Made by a program: the position numbers and the translations under genes. Shown here one piece after another: positions 19,342-28,876 of a stretch of DNA of 64,000 bases. The first letter of the stretch is position 1; each line of letters begins with the position of its first letter. The DNA comes from Neostapfia colusana (Eukaryota > Streptophyta > Magnoliopsida > Poales > Poaceae), in NCBI GenBank assembly GCA_030760725.1, contig JASWHV010000013.1:40892699-40956698 (forward strand). The letters run 5' to 3'. Under the pieces are notes generated by a model that did not search any database, had not been told where the DNA came from, and saw only the letters and a program-made list of their open reading frames with translations.

Positions 19342-21555
19342 ATGGAGAAATACTCCGCCAAACCTCGTGTGTTTAGTGGTATTGATTTTCAGGTTTGGAA
19401 GGCACGCATGGAAGCTTTCAACCAGGCGGAAGGCTTTGCAATATGGGAAAAGGTGTACAAGCCTTATGATGTGCCTTCAAACAATCAAGTCACGGCTACA
19501 AACATGAGAGATGTCGACAACAACAACAAGGCTCGAAACTTGATCATACAAGGACTAACTCTGAGCGACTTCGACCGTGTTGCACACCTCCGATCGGCGT
19601 ACGATGTGTGGAGAGCACTTTGCGACTACCACAAAGGATCCAACACGATCAAGGAGGTAAGACATGATATGTTCAAGAAAGAATACATGCGCTTTGAGAT
19701 GCAACCCGGTGAGTCCATTGATGACCTCTTTGCTCGCTTTAATAAAATTCTCAGCAACTTGCGTAGCGTCAATGTTAATTTTTCAGATGCTGAAAATGCT
19801 AGGCAATTACTAACTGCATTAGACATGTCAATTTGGGAGATGAAAGTAACATCCATACGTGAATCCACTGTAATGAGTACTCTTACATTAGATGTGCTTT
19901 ATTCTAAGCTAAAAACTCATGAAATTGACATTATATCACGTAAGAACCCAAATAAGACTATTGCATTTGTCTCACAACGTGATATGCCTAGCTCCGGCCA
20001 ATCATCTAGCAATACACTTGATTTGCTTTCTTCCCTAACCCTGGAACAGATTGAGGAGTTCCCAGAGGAGGAGCTAGTACTTCTTTCTACTAGGTTCTCA
20101 AAAGCATTGCAAAATGTGAGAACTAGAAGGGGAGGAAGCTCCGGACCTCAACAATGCTTTGAATGTTGTAAGACAGGACACTTTTGTACAGATTGCCCTA
20201 ACCTTTCACGTCCTTCTAACCGTGATAAAAATCAGAATAAAGTCAAGTCCTCTTTTGGCAACCCCAACAAAAAAAAGAAGGGTTTTACAGGACGCAAACT
20301 GATAAACAGTTTCATCACCGCACTTCAAGAACTTGGCTCGGGTGATGTAGACATTGGAAGTGATGGAGATGAAGATGATCTGGCAAACTTGTGCTTCATG
20401 GTGGGCAAATCAAAATCAAGTATGGAGGATGCAGAACACAACAGTGATAACGAAGAGGTATGTCCTACTTGCGAAGAAATGTGTGATGCTATTTCTCGTG
20501 CCACTATTATTGTTAAGAAAAAGGACAAAAAGCTTAGGGACAATGCTGTTAAAATTGAGTCACTAGAATCTGAAATTAATCATTTAAAATCCTTGATTCC
20601 TAGTGATGATTCTTGTTCCTCATGTGATTTAATATATGAACAATTGTCCTCTCTAAGAAGTGCACACACCTCCACACTTGATAAACTAGAACTTGAAATC
20701 GAAAAGAACAAAAAGCCTGCTGCACTTAATGATAAAAACTTGAAAGATGTTTGTTGTTCTACAATTGATTTGCATTGTTCTACTTGTGATGATCTTGATA
20801 AGAAAATACAAGATGCTATGAAAGAAATTTCTATATTGAACAATGCTTTACGTTCTCATGAAGTTAAATATTGTTCCAATTGCAAATTAAAAGGAAAAAC
20901 TTCATGTGAAAATTGCCTTGATCTATCAAATAAACTTGATAACATGCATAGGACTTTAGATCGGTTTTGTAATGGGAATAAGAACCTAAACTTGCTGATG
21001 AATTCTTCCAATTCTTGCAATGATAAAGCTGGTTTAGGTTTTGATTCACATGCTCATGCTAAGGAACTTCCACCTAAAATTGTAAAATCATTGGGAAGTG
21101 GTTTTATTAAAATAGTTCCTAAACAAAAAGAAGTGGTTTTTAAATCTGCAGGAGTGTTGTCACATTTGGGTTCAAATAAGCATACCGCATGCTCATCTAG
21201 ACATGAACACAAAGTTAAATTTCATTGTACCTATTGTGGTAGAGATGGTCATGTCATAGATTTTTGTTATAGACTAGCTAAACAACATAAAAAGGAAAGA
21301 ATGCAAGCTGGATCTTATAACTCTCATGCAAAATTTGCTGCACATACTAAACCGAATGTCAGGAACATGCAACCTGCTGTTATGAGTCAGAAATATTCAA
21401 AGTGTACCTCCGGAGCTTCAGTTTTTGCCTCCGGAGCTTCAGTTTTTGCCTCCGGAGCTACTGATTTTTGTGCTACACAAGTAACACCTCATAGGTCAAT
21501 AGTTAAGAACAAAAAATCTCAAACTTTGACTCATAAACCTGTTGTTTTATCTTAG
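19342..21555 (+). CDS. gag: Sirevirus gag polyprotein, intact reading frame (737 aa)
   Basis: This is the capsid and nucleocapsid protein of a Ty1/copia element. The frame is uninterrupted from ATG 19342 to TAG 21553. The N-terminal part has the copia gag signature (FSGIDFQVWKARMEAFNQ, then AYDVWRALCDYHKG and MQPGESIDDLFARFNKIL). A first zinc knuckle, CFECCKTGHFCTDC, is near residue 273. A lysine-rich stretch, an acidic region and two coiled-coil-prone segments (about residues 390-470) follow. A second CCHC, CTYCGRDGHVIDFC, lies near residue 630. A tandem SGASVFA repeat (21410-21467) is near the C-terminus. The great length and the C-terminal extension are typical of Sireviruses. It is the best preserved retrotransposon gene in the window. 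Confidence 0.93.
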   Translation: MEKYSAKPRVFSGIDFQVWKARMEAFNQAEGFAIWEKVYKPYDVPSNNQVTATNMRDVDNNNKARNLIIQGLTLSDFDRVAHLRSAYDVWRALCDYHKGSNTIKEVRHDMFKKEYMRFEMQPGESIDDLFARFNKILSNLRSVNVNFSDAENARQLLTALDMSIWEMKVTSIRESTVMSTLTLDVLYSKLKTHEIDIISRKNPNKTIAFVSQRDMPSSGQSSSNTLDLLSSLTLEQIEEFPEEELVLLSTRFSKALQNVRTRRGGSSGPQQCFECCKTGHFCTDCPNLSRPSNRDKNQNKVKSSFGNPNKKKKGFTGRKLINSFITALQELGSGDVDIGSDGDEDDLANLCFMVGKSKSSMEDAEHNSDNEEVCPTCEEMCDAISRATIIVKKKDKKLRDNAVKIESLESEINHLKSLIPSDDSCSSCDLIYEQLSSLRSAHTSTLDKLELEIEKNKKPAALNDKNLKDVCCSTIDLHCSTCDDLDKKIQDAMKEISILNNALRSHEVKYCSNCKLKGKTSCENCLDLSNKLDNMHRTLDRFCNGNKNLNLLMNSSNSCNDKAGLGFDSHAHAKELPPKIVKSLGSGFIKIVPKQKEVVFKSAGVLSHLGSNKHTACSSRHEHKVKFHCTYCGRDGHVIDFCYRLAKQHKKERMQAGSYNSHAKFAAHTKPNVRNMQPAVMSQKYSKCTSGASVFASGASVFASGATDFCATQVTPHRSIVKNKKSQTLTHKPVVLS

Positions 21556-23524
21556 CTTTCGCATGTTATTCCTGCTGGACGTCGTGTGGCTCAGTACTGG
21601 ATTCCTAAATGCCTTTTAACTAACCCCAGTATTGAGTCATCGACGTATTGTGCTTCTATGTAGGTTACACGGTTGATGAAGGAGAACATTTGGATTGTGG
21701 ATTCAGGTTGCTCATGCCACATGACCGGTAACAAAGAATGGTTCTCCTCTCTCTCTCTCTTTTGTGTCACGTGTAGAGAATGTTACTTTTGCCGATAATT
21801 CTTCAACTCCTATAATTGCTAAGGGTTCGGTTAGAGTAAATGATCACTACACTTTGAAGGATGTGGCACTTGTCAAAAATTTGAAATACAACTTGCTTTC
21901 TGTTTCACAATTGCTAGATGAAAATCTGGAAATTATTTTCAATAGAAACTGCTGCAAAGTTGTAGGTTCAAATAGTGAGCTTATCTTTAACATGTCTCGG
22001 TTTGGAAGAGTTTTTAAAGCTGATTTTGATATGTCTTCCTATAAGCATATATGTCTAGTTGCAAATGATTCCAAAGATTTATATTTTTGGCATCATAGAC
22101 TTGGTCACGTAGGCTTTGATCATCTCACGCGTGTTAGTGCTCTTGATCGCATACGTGGGCTGCCTAAGCTTAAGCGGGACAAAGAAATTGTGTGCTCTTC
22201 TTGTAGACATGCTAAGAAGGTTGCAGGTTCACATGCTCCTATCACAATGACCATAACAACTGAACCGGGTAAACTTTTACACCTTGACATCGTAGGACCT
22301 TCACGTGTTCAATCCTTCGGAGGTAAATGGTATGTTCTTGTGATTGTTGATGACTATTCTAGATACTCTTGGGTTTACTTTATGGCATCTAAGAATGAAG
22401 CTTTTAGTCACTTTAGAACTTTATTTCTTAGATTATCAATTGATCACCCAGGATTTTTAAGAGCAATTAGAAGTGATAATGGAACTGAATTTAAAAATCA
22501 ATCGTTTGATCACTTTTGTGCTGAAAATGCAATAGATCATAAATTTTCTGCACCATATGTACCTCAAAAAAACGGTGTTGTAGAGAGAAAGAACAGAACC
22601 TTAGTTGAGATGGCTAGGACTATGCTTGATGAATATCAAACTCCTAGGAAATTTTGGGCTGATGCAATTGCAACCGCTTGTTATGTCTCAAATCGTGTTT
22701 TCTTGCGTACTAAGCTAGGTAAAACACCATATGAGCTTAGGTTTGGACATAGGCCTAGTGTCACACACTTTAGGGTCTTTGGTTGCAAATGCTTTGTTAA
22801 GAAACATGCTAATCTTGATAAATTTGAAGCTAGATCTGTTGATGGCATGTTTCTTGGTTATCCATCTCATACTAGAGGCTACCGTGTGCTTTTACTTGAT
22901 ACTAACAAAATCGTGGAGACTTGTGAGGTTTCTTTTGATGAAGCCAGCCCAGGTACTAGTTCAAATATTGTAGGTCCGGATCCATATCCGCAGGAGGAGA
23001 GTATTTTCGTTGAAGAAGAGGAAGAAGTGGTGCTGCTACCCGAAAATTCAGCAGCTAATGACATTGTTCCAGCTCCTGATCTTGATTTACAGCCAGCACC
23101 AACGACCACCATTTCTGGTCCAGATCCTCCTCACATCACAAGCTCATCTATTTGTGATGAACATGAAGAAGAAGAAGCTTGTGAAGTGTCCACTCCCCTC
23201 CAGATTCTCAAAAGTCATCCTCCACAACAAATTATTGGAAGCTTGCATGAACGAGTTACAAGATCCAGGTTTTTTGACCCCAATTCTCATGCTCATTCTG
23301 CTTTTATTGCTTCTTTTGAACCCAAAGATATATCACATGCACTCACTAATGAATCTTGGATTATTGCCATGCAAGAAGAGTTAGAAAGTTTTGAAAGAAA
23401 TAATGTTTGGAAACTTGTACCTCCACCTCAAGGTCACACTTTAATTGGAACTAAATGGGTGTTTAAAAATAAACAAAGTGAGGATGGGGTTGTGGTTAGG
23501 AATAAGGCTAGGTTGGTTGCTTAA
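21556..23524 (+). pseudogene. pol: Sirevirus protease and integrase, part of pol
   Basis: Sequence after the gag stop stays in the gag frame. It meets a second TAG near 21661 and then encodes the protease core WIVDSGCSCHMTG (21690-21730). A frameshift in the CT-repeat near 21745 leads into the frame open from 21764. The integrase HHCC domain (FWHHRLGHVGFDHL and CSSCRHAK), LDIVGPSRV, IRSDNGTEFKN and PQKNGVVERKNR supply the expected D, D and E residues. A hinge rich in acidic and proline residues follows, then the start of RT (SWIIAMQEEL, GTKWVFKNK). The frame ends at a TAA (23522-23524) that occupies a position normally coding. The same frame continues afterwards. Confidence 0.92.
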
Positions 23525-24853
23525 GGTTTCACCCAAGTTAAAGGTCTAGATTTTGATGAAACTTTTGCTCCTGTTGCTAGATTAGAAGCCATAAGAATTT
23601 TGTTAGCTTTTGCTGCATCTAAAGGTTTTAAGCTATATCAAATGGATGTTAAAAGTGTGTTTATTAATGACTACATAGATGAGGAGGTTTATGTCAAACA
23701 ACCACCTGGTTTTGAAAATCCAATTTTTCCTAATCATGTTTACAAACTGTCCAAAGCCTTGTACGGTCTCAAACAAGCCCCTAGAGCATGGTATGATAGG
23801 TTAAAAACATTCTTACTTGAAAAGGGGTTTACCATGGGCAAGGTTGATAAAACTCTTTTTGTGCTTAAGCATGGCAATGACTCATTATTTGTTCAAGTGT
23901 ATGTGGATGATATTATCTCTGGTTGTGCTTCTCATGATCTTGTGTCCAAGTTTTCAGCTATGATGAGTTCAGAATTTGAGATGAGTATGATGGGAGAACT
24001 CACGTACTTTTTGGGGCTGCAAATCAAGCAAACCAAGGAGGGTACCATTGTGCATCAAACAAAGTATACAAAAGATCTCCTAAGACGCTTCAACATAGAA
24101 AAAAGCAAGCCTCTTCGGACAGCAATGGGACCAGCAACAACACTTGAACTTGATGAAGATTGTGATCCCGTTGATCAAAAATAATATAGAAGCATGATCG
24201 GATCACTTTTGTATCTCACGGCATCAAGACCGGACATACAATTCAGCGTATATCTTTGTGCACAGTTTCAAGCCTCCCCACGTGCTTCACATCGTCAAGC
24301 CGTCAAAAGGATTCTCAGGTACTTACATGGAACTCAAGAATTTGGCATTTTTCTTCCTTCTTCATCAACCGTTACTTTGAAGGCTTTTTCCAATGCTGAT
24401 TTTGGGGGTTGTAGGATTGATAGGAAAAGTACTTCTGGTGCTTGTCATTTTCTTGGTAATTCACTTGTTGCCTGGTCCTCTAGAAAACAAAGTTCATTTG
24501 CACAATCCACAGCCGAATCTGAATATGTAGCTGCTGCTAGTGCTTGCTCACAAATTTTTTGGATTGTTCAGACACTTAAGGACTATGTGGTTGATCTAGA
24601 TAGTGTTCCTCTGTTTTGTGATAACACTAGTGTCATTTGCATTGATAAAAACCCCGTGCAACATTCGAGAACTAAGCACATTGACATTAGGTATCACTTT
24701 CTCTGTGATAATGTCGAAAAAGGGAACATTGTGCTTCACCATGTAGATACCGAACAACAATTGGCTGACATTTTTACAAAACCTTTGGATTTCACTCGTT
24801 TTTGTTACATTCATAGTGAAATAGGGGTTATTCATCCTCATGGCTTAAATTGA
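23525..24853 (+). pseudogene. pol: Sirevirus reverse transcriptase and RNase H, end of pol
   Basis: This continues the integrase frame. RT shows ETFAPVARLEAIR, LYQMDVKSVFI, LYGLKQAPRAWYDRL and the catalytic YVDDI (23900-23915), then GELTYFLGLQIKQ. A second stop (TAA, 24182-24184) precedes YRSMIGSLLYLTASRPDI. RNase H carries NADFGGCRIDRKSTSG, SSRKQSSFAQSTAESEY and the terminal KHIDIRYHF and LADIFTKPL signatures. Apart from the two stops the frame is open to 24853, where it ends in HPHGLN. Active-site residues look intact, so inactivation is recent and due to point changes. Confidence 0.93.
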
Positions 24854-25851
24854 GGGAGAATTTTGAAACTTGGGAAGTCTATGTGTGAATCTGAAATTAA
24901 AATAATATGAGCATAGTATTTCATGCATATATGACTTTGTGATTCCTTTTTCATGCTGAAAGTTCTTACTACATTACTCGTGTTATACATTTTGTAGTTT
25001 TTACCATGTCTAGTAATTGGAATAATTACTTACACTAAATCTGGTCATGGTCGAACTTTCTTGCTGTTTTGAACTTGTTGAATGCTCACAAGTGCTTTTA
25101 ATCATAAAGAATTAATCAAGTAATCAACTCACATGTTGAGTTTTTATGTTCAAATAAAAAAATGAGAAAAGGTCAAGAGAATAAGCATGCATCACACTTC
25201 TTCTTTTGAGATGGCTTATCATTGCACTTAGATATGAACTTGAAAGGAGTTGTGTATGACTAAAACCATGTCCTTAAGCTTCTGACTGTCAAATGACATA
25301 GGCTTGGCTTGGTTGGTTAGAATAAGGCTGATGCTGCATATAATCTCTTGCAAATGTCATAAGATAAAAATTTGTGCTTTAAATGATAAATAAAATGCAG
25401 CAACAAGTGTCATGCTTTCAGGTCTTGAAATAGTTAAGTTTGTGACATCATGACTTGCTTAAATTGAAAATTACACTTGATCTCTAGCATGGCTTACACT
25501 ACTTTATGTATCTCATTGATGTGATAGTGTAAGTTACTTGATAGTATGATTTGGATGAGCTTTGTTTTATATGTATATGTTATAATGTGCTCATAACAAA
25601 TTAAAATTTGTCTTTTGTACCTTGCTGAATACATTGTCAAAGGGGGAGAAATTGATCACACATTGCACACATTCACAAGTGTTTTGGCACGATTCTTCTC
25701 AGGGGGAGAATTTTTGGTATTTTTTGTTTTTCTTCTCATTTTATTTCTGATTTACAAAGGGGGAGAAATTGTTTTCAAAACTTTTCATGTGAATAAGAAA
25801 ATGTTTGGATTTTAAGTGGTGTTGCCAATGCATTCAACAAGGGGGAGATTG
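24854..25851 (+). promoter_or_regulatory. 3' noncoding region of Sirevirus B with four polypurine tracts
   Basis: About 1 kb without a credible gene. It contains AGGGGGAGAA at 25641, 25701 and 25758 and AAGGGGGAGATT at 25839-25850; the last one directly abuts the 3' LTR. Repeated polypurine tracts upstream of the 3' LTR are a described hallmark of Sireviruses. An open frame at 25615-25815 spans three of them and looks accidental. Confidence 0.85.
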
Positions 25852-27569
25852 TGAGACCTATGTGTGCTGAATACATTGGCTTTGATGATAAAAGTTTTGA
25901 ATACTACCAAAACACCATTTTAACAAGGTCCGACTCTAGGTCCGAGCTCCTGCAAGGTCCGACGATAGGTCCGACGTAAGCTCCGACTTGCTTTGTCTAG
26001 GTCTGACTTATTTTAGCTAGGTCCGACTTGTTTTTGCTAGCTCCGGTGCTAGGTCCGACTAGCTTTGGTAAGTTCCGTGCTAGGTCCGACTAAGCTTTAG
26101 TAAGCTCCGGCGCTAGGTCCGACTAGCTTTGGTAAGCTCCGGTTCAAGGTCCGGTTAGCTTTGGTAAGGTTCGGAGCTTGATTGCAATGGTTCTGCTTTT
26201 AACTTGCAATGTTTCGAACTTGCTTTACTCTTATGGAAAGTTTGCTTAGTATTATTTTACTAAGTTTTTGGTGTGTTTTGGTGGTTATGGCTGATATCAT
26301 TTTGCTATGGTTTACAACATGCTTATGTGAGGTGCTCACGTAAGATGTTGTAGTTACGGAACTAACGAGAGTCAAGTCGAGGACTTGTGCTCGGAAGTAT
26401 TGGTTGTTCATTCATGTGCAGGTGTTGCTTAAGTTCAAGACATGGCTGGTGACAGGATCCATTGAACTAGTCTTAGGGAGAAGATGAGGTTCAACAACCA
26501 AGTTCGGGAGGAATTGTGGTTGAGTTGATCGGGAGGTTGCGCAAAATGTTTGAATGAAGAACAATGCATATGAAGGTATCTTGGACGTCGTTGGAAGATG
26601 TTTGCACGTGTGCAAGGAGTGTATGGACGTGGCTGCAAGGTTCCAAGGCGTGATGAAGAGATGTGGACGTAAAGAATTGGTTGGAAAGGCCCAACCGACT
26701 AGGTTATGGACTCAGGCTGCGGCTGAGTCGTGTTTGACTCAAATATGGAAAGTTTTGAGTTGGTTATGATAGGATTTCATGTGGGACATGAAGTTGAGTT
26801 ATTTTAGGAATGTTTGGGACGTTCCCAAGGTGTTTAAAAGTCTGAAGATTGCTTCTATCTGCGTATAGAAGAGTCTTGAGCAGTATTGGAAAGTTACAGT
26901 TTGAATCCAAGTAGGAGTAGGAGTAGGAGTCCTAGTTTGATTTGAGTTGGCCTTCGGGCTGGTTATATAAGCAAGGGAGGCCAAGGCTCGTGGGTGCACG
27001 ACTTTGGGGCTGTTCCTATTGTGTTTTTATAAATAAAATTCGTATTCTAAAGGAACTTTTGTGCCTTGTTCATCCGACTTGTTTCAGACAAGTTTTTCTC
27101 GTCGAGTTTCTGTTCAGCACTACCTTGCTTCGATGGTTTTATCATAACTCGAGTTTTACAGAGTCAATTGATGTGATTCTTTTTGGATTGTCTTCACAAC
27201 TTGATTATATATCATCTATGAAAATTTCACGGTCATTGAATTTGTGGTTTCTGATCTACACGAGTTTCCTTGCAGTATTCCAGAACTGTTTTTATCACGC
27301 AGGACAGATTGACCTTCGTTCGATATTTCGATCGTAACTTGAGTTTCTCTCAACAGATTTTCATGATTCTTGTTGTGACGTCTTCGTGAATTGATTCTCT
27401 ACAATCTATACTAGTTTTGTCACAGTTGAACACGTTTAGATTAGTCGCACACACGGTTTCTTTAACAGATCGGTTTTCTGTTGAGAGGTGTTTTGTTGCT
27501 TCAGCTGAAAAGTTTTTATCTACCATTCACCCCCCTCTGGTAGCTTTACACGTGTACTTCGATCCTACA
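25852..27569 (+). repeat. 3' LTR of Sirevirus B (1.72 kb)
   Basis: It starts TGAGACCTATGTG after the last polypurine tract and ends GATCCTACA. It repeats all features of the 5' LTR, including the GGTCCGAC array (25926-26175) and TATA box (26963-26972). ORFs seen here mirror those in the 5' LTR and are not taken as genes. Confidence 0.95.
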
Positions 27570-27574
27570 ATGTG

Positions 27575-28445
27575 CGCCCGATCACCGGTGATGTTAGGTC
27601 ACCGCGGAGGAAGGCTATTCTAGGGTGAGGGAAGCCAGAGCTCGGCTGTTTTTGCGCCGAGGAAGTGGGGAGCGATCAACCGGTGTGGTTTTGCTGCTCA
27701 GAGGGCTCTGTGGCACAAGTTTTCCTGGCTCCCGTTCGTGTTACAGAGGCAGCGGCAGTGCCTTCTGTGTCTGGCTCGCGAGGAGGTAGCAAAAAATGAG
27801 TTGCTCAATCTGTGGAGGAGAAGATCACGCCGAGAGTGGAAGGAAACAACCAAGCTGGTCGCCAGCGCGTTGAGAGGAGCAGGAGGTGGCTCGGCAGCAG
27901 CTCTCGGTGGCGCCCGTTGAGCCCTCGGGCTGTTCGAGTGAAACAGAGACAAGAGACTTTGGGTGCAATTCATTGCGTACCAATGACAGGTGGGTCCCAC
28001 CCATGTTTCTCTTCACAAAAGATCTTCTCATGTTAATCCTTTCCATTTCAAAGTTCTGAAGTTTAAAAGTGGGCTAGCATTTGAATTCTCTGAATTCAGT
28101 TTGAATTTGGCATTGCAAATTTGAATTTGGTTTGAATTTAGAAATGCTCCTATTAATTCCTTTTTAGCCCACCCTAAAATCAAAAGTTTGCTACCTTAAG
28201 TTTCCTCAAATTCAAAAGTTTAGGGCTGCATGCATACTCAAAAGTTTGGCCACAATTTGCGGTGAACATTGAATTTGTAAATCTGATTTTTAATCTTTCA
28301 TGCAAATGAGTAATCCTTCAATGGTGTTTAAGTCCATATTGGTTCAACACATTCAAATGAACATGTGAGCCTCTTTCTGATGAACCTCTATGTACACCAT
28401 CATTTATAAAAAAATTATGCAAGTCCCAATTTTCATGAATTTGCA
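27575..28445 (-). repeat. LTR I, right fragment (minus orientation)
   Basis: This continues LTR I after the Sirevirus insertion. It includes the palindrome GTGGGTCCCAC (27990-28000) and the AAAAGATCTTC block also present in E (40259) and K (40992). The last 80-90 bp expected before the LTR end (the part with GGGACTTTTACA) and the polypurine tract are missing. The sequence runs directly into gypsy pol near 28445, so a deletion or rearrangement removed the border. Confidence 0.7.
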
Positions 28446-28876
28446 AAAACTCTCTCATGAGGTCGTCTTCCCGTTCCCATGTAGCTTCTGCTTCGGTATG
28501 GTTATTCCATTGCACTCGACAGAATCGCACTGCACTCCTGCGTGTCTGCCGGGTGACGACGTCTAGGATCCTTTTAGGCAGCTCTTGATATCTTAAGCCC
28601 GGTTGTAGATCCATTGCGTCACACGATACCCGCTCCTCAGGTACTCTCAGGCATTTCTTGAGCTGTGATACATGGAACACGTTGTGAACATCAGACATAG
28701 TCTCTGGCAACTTCAAACGGTAGGCCCCTGCTCCTATTCTTCTGAGTATTTCAAATGGTCCAATGTGTCGTGGGCCAACTTCCCCCGTATCTGGAACCTT
28801 CTCGTACCTCGGATAGGCGACACCTTGAGGTATACGAAGTCTCCCTTGTCAAAAGTGAGCTCCCTTCGATGGGTGT
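28446..28876 (-). pseudogene. pol: Gypsy pol C-terminal remnant G (GPY module and chromodomain)
   Basis: Read on the minus strand this gives LTFDKGDFVYLKVSPIRGTR, then after a frameshift near 28730 LPETMSDVHNVFHVSQLKKCL. It ends in a chromodomain-like tail with RRSAVRFCRVQWNNHTEAEATWEREDD. It resembles the pol ends of A and D rather than those of E and F. It is cut at 28876 by the F LTR, and its 3' end runs into LTR I without a polypurine tract. Only the integrase C-terminal part is present. Confidence 0.8.

Larger units (their letters stand above)
17571..27569 (+). mobile_element. Sirevirus-like Ty1/copia element B, complete, about 10 kb
   Basis: It has two LTRs (17571-19280 and 25852-27569), an iMet PBS, a large gag with two zinc knuckles, and copia-order PR-INT-RT-RNase H. 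Four GGGGGAG polypurine copies lie in a 1-kb 3' noncoding region. The very large gag and the multiplied polypurine tracts are known features of Sireviruses. No envelope-like ORF follows pol. Flanks are GTGTG (17566-17570) and ATGTG (27570-27574), four of five bases matching, so a decayed target duplication. Removing B makes LTR I continuous, as judged against 31891-31925. LTR copies differ by roughly 11 positions in the first 420, by eye. Confidence 0.93.

Noticed and set aside
25615..25815. 66-codon ORF after Sirevirus pol as a possible envelope-like gene
   Set aside because: It spans three polypurine tracts and has a simple hydrophobic translation from T-rich DNA; Sirevirus envelope-like genes are far longer.
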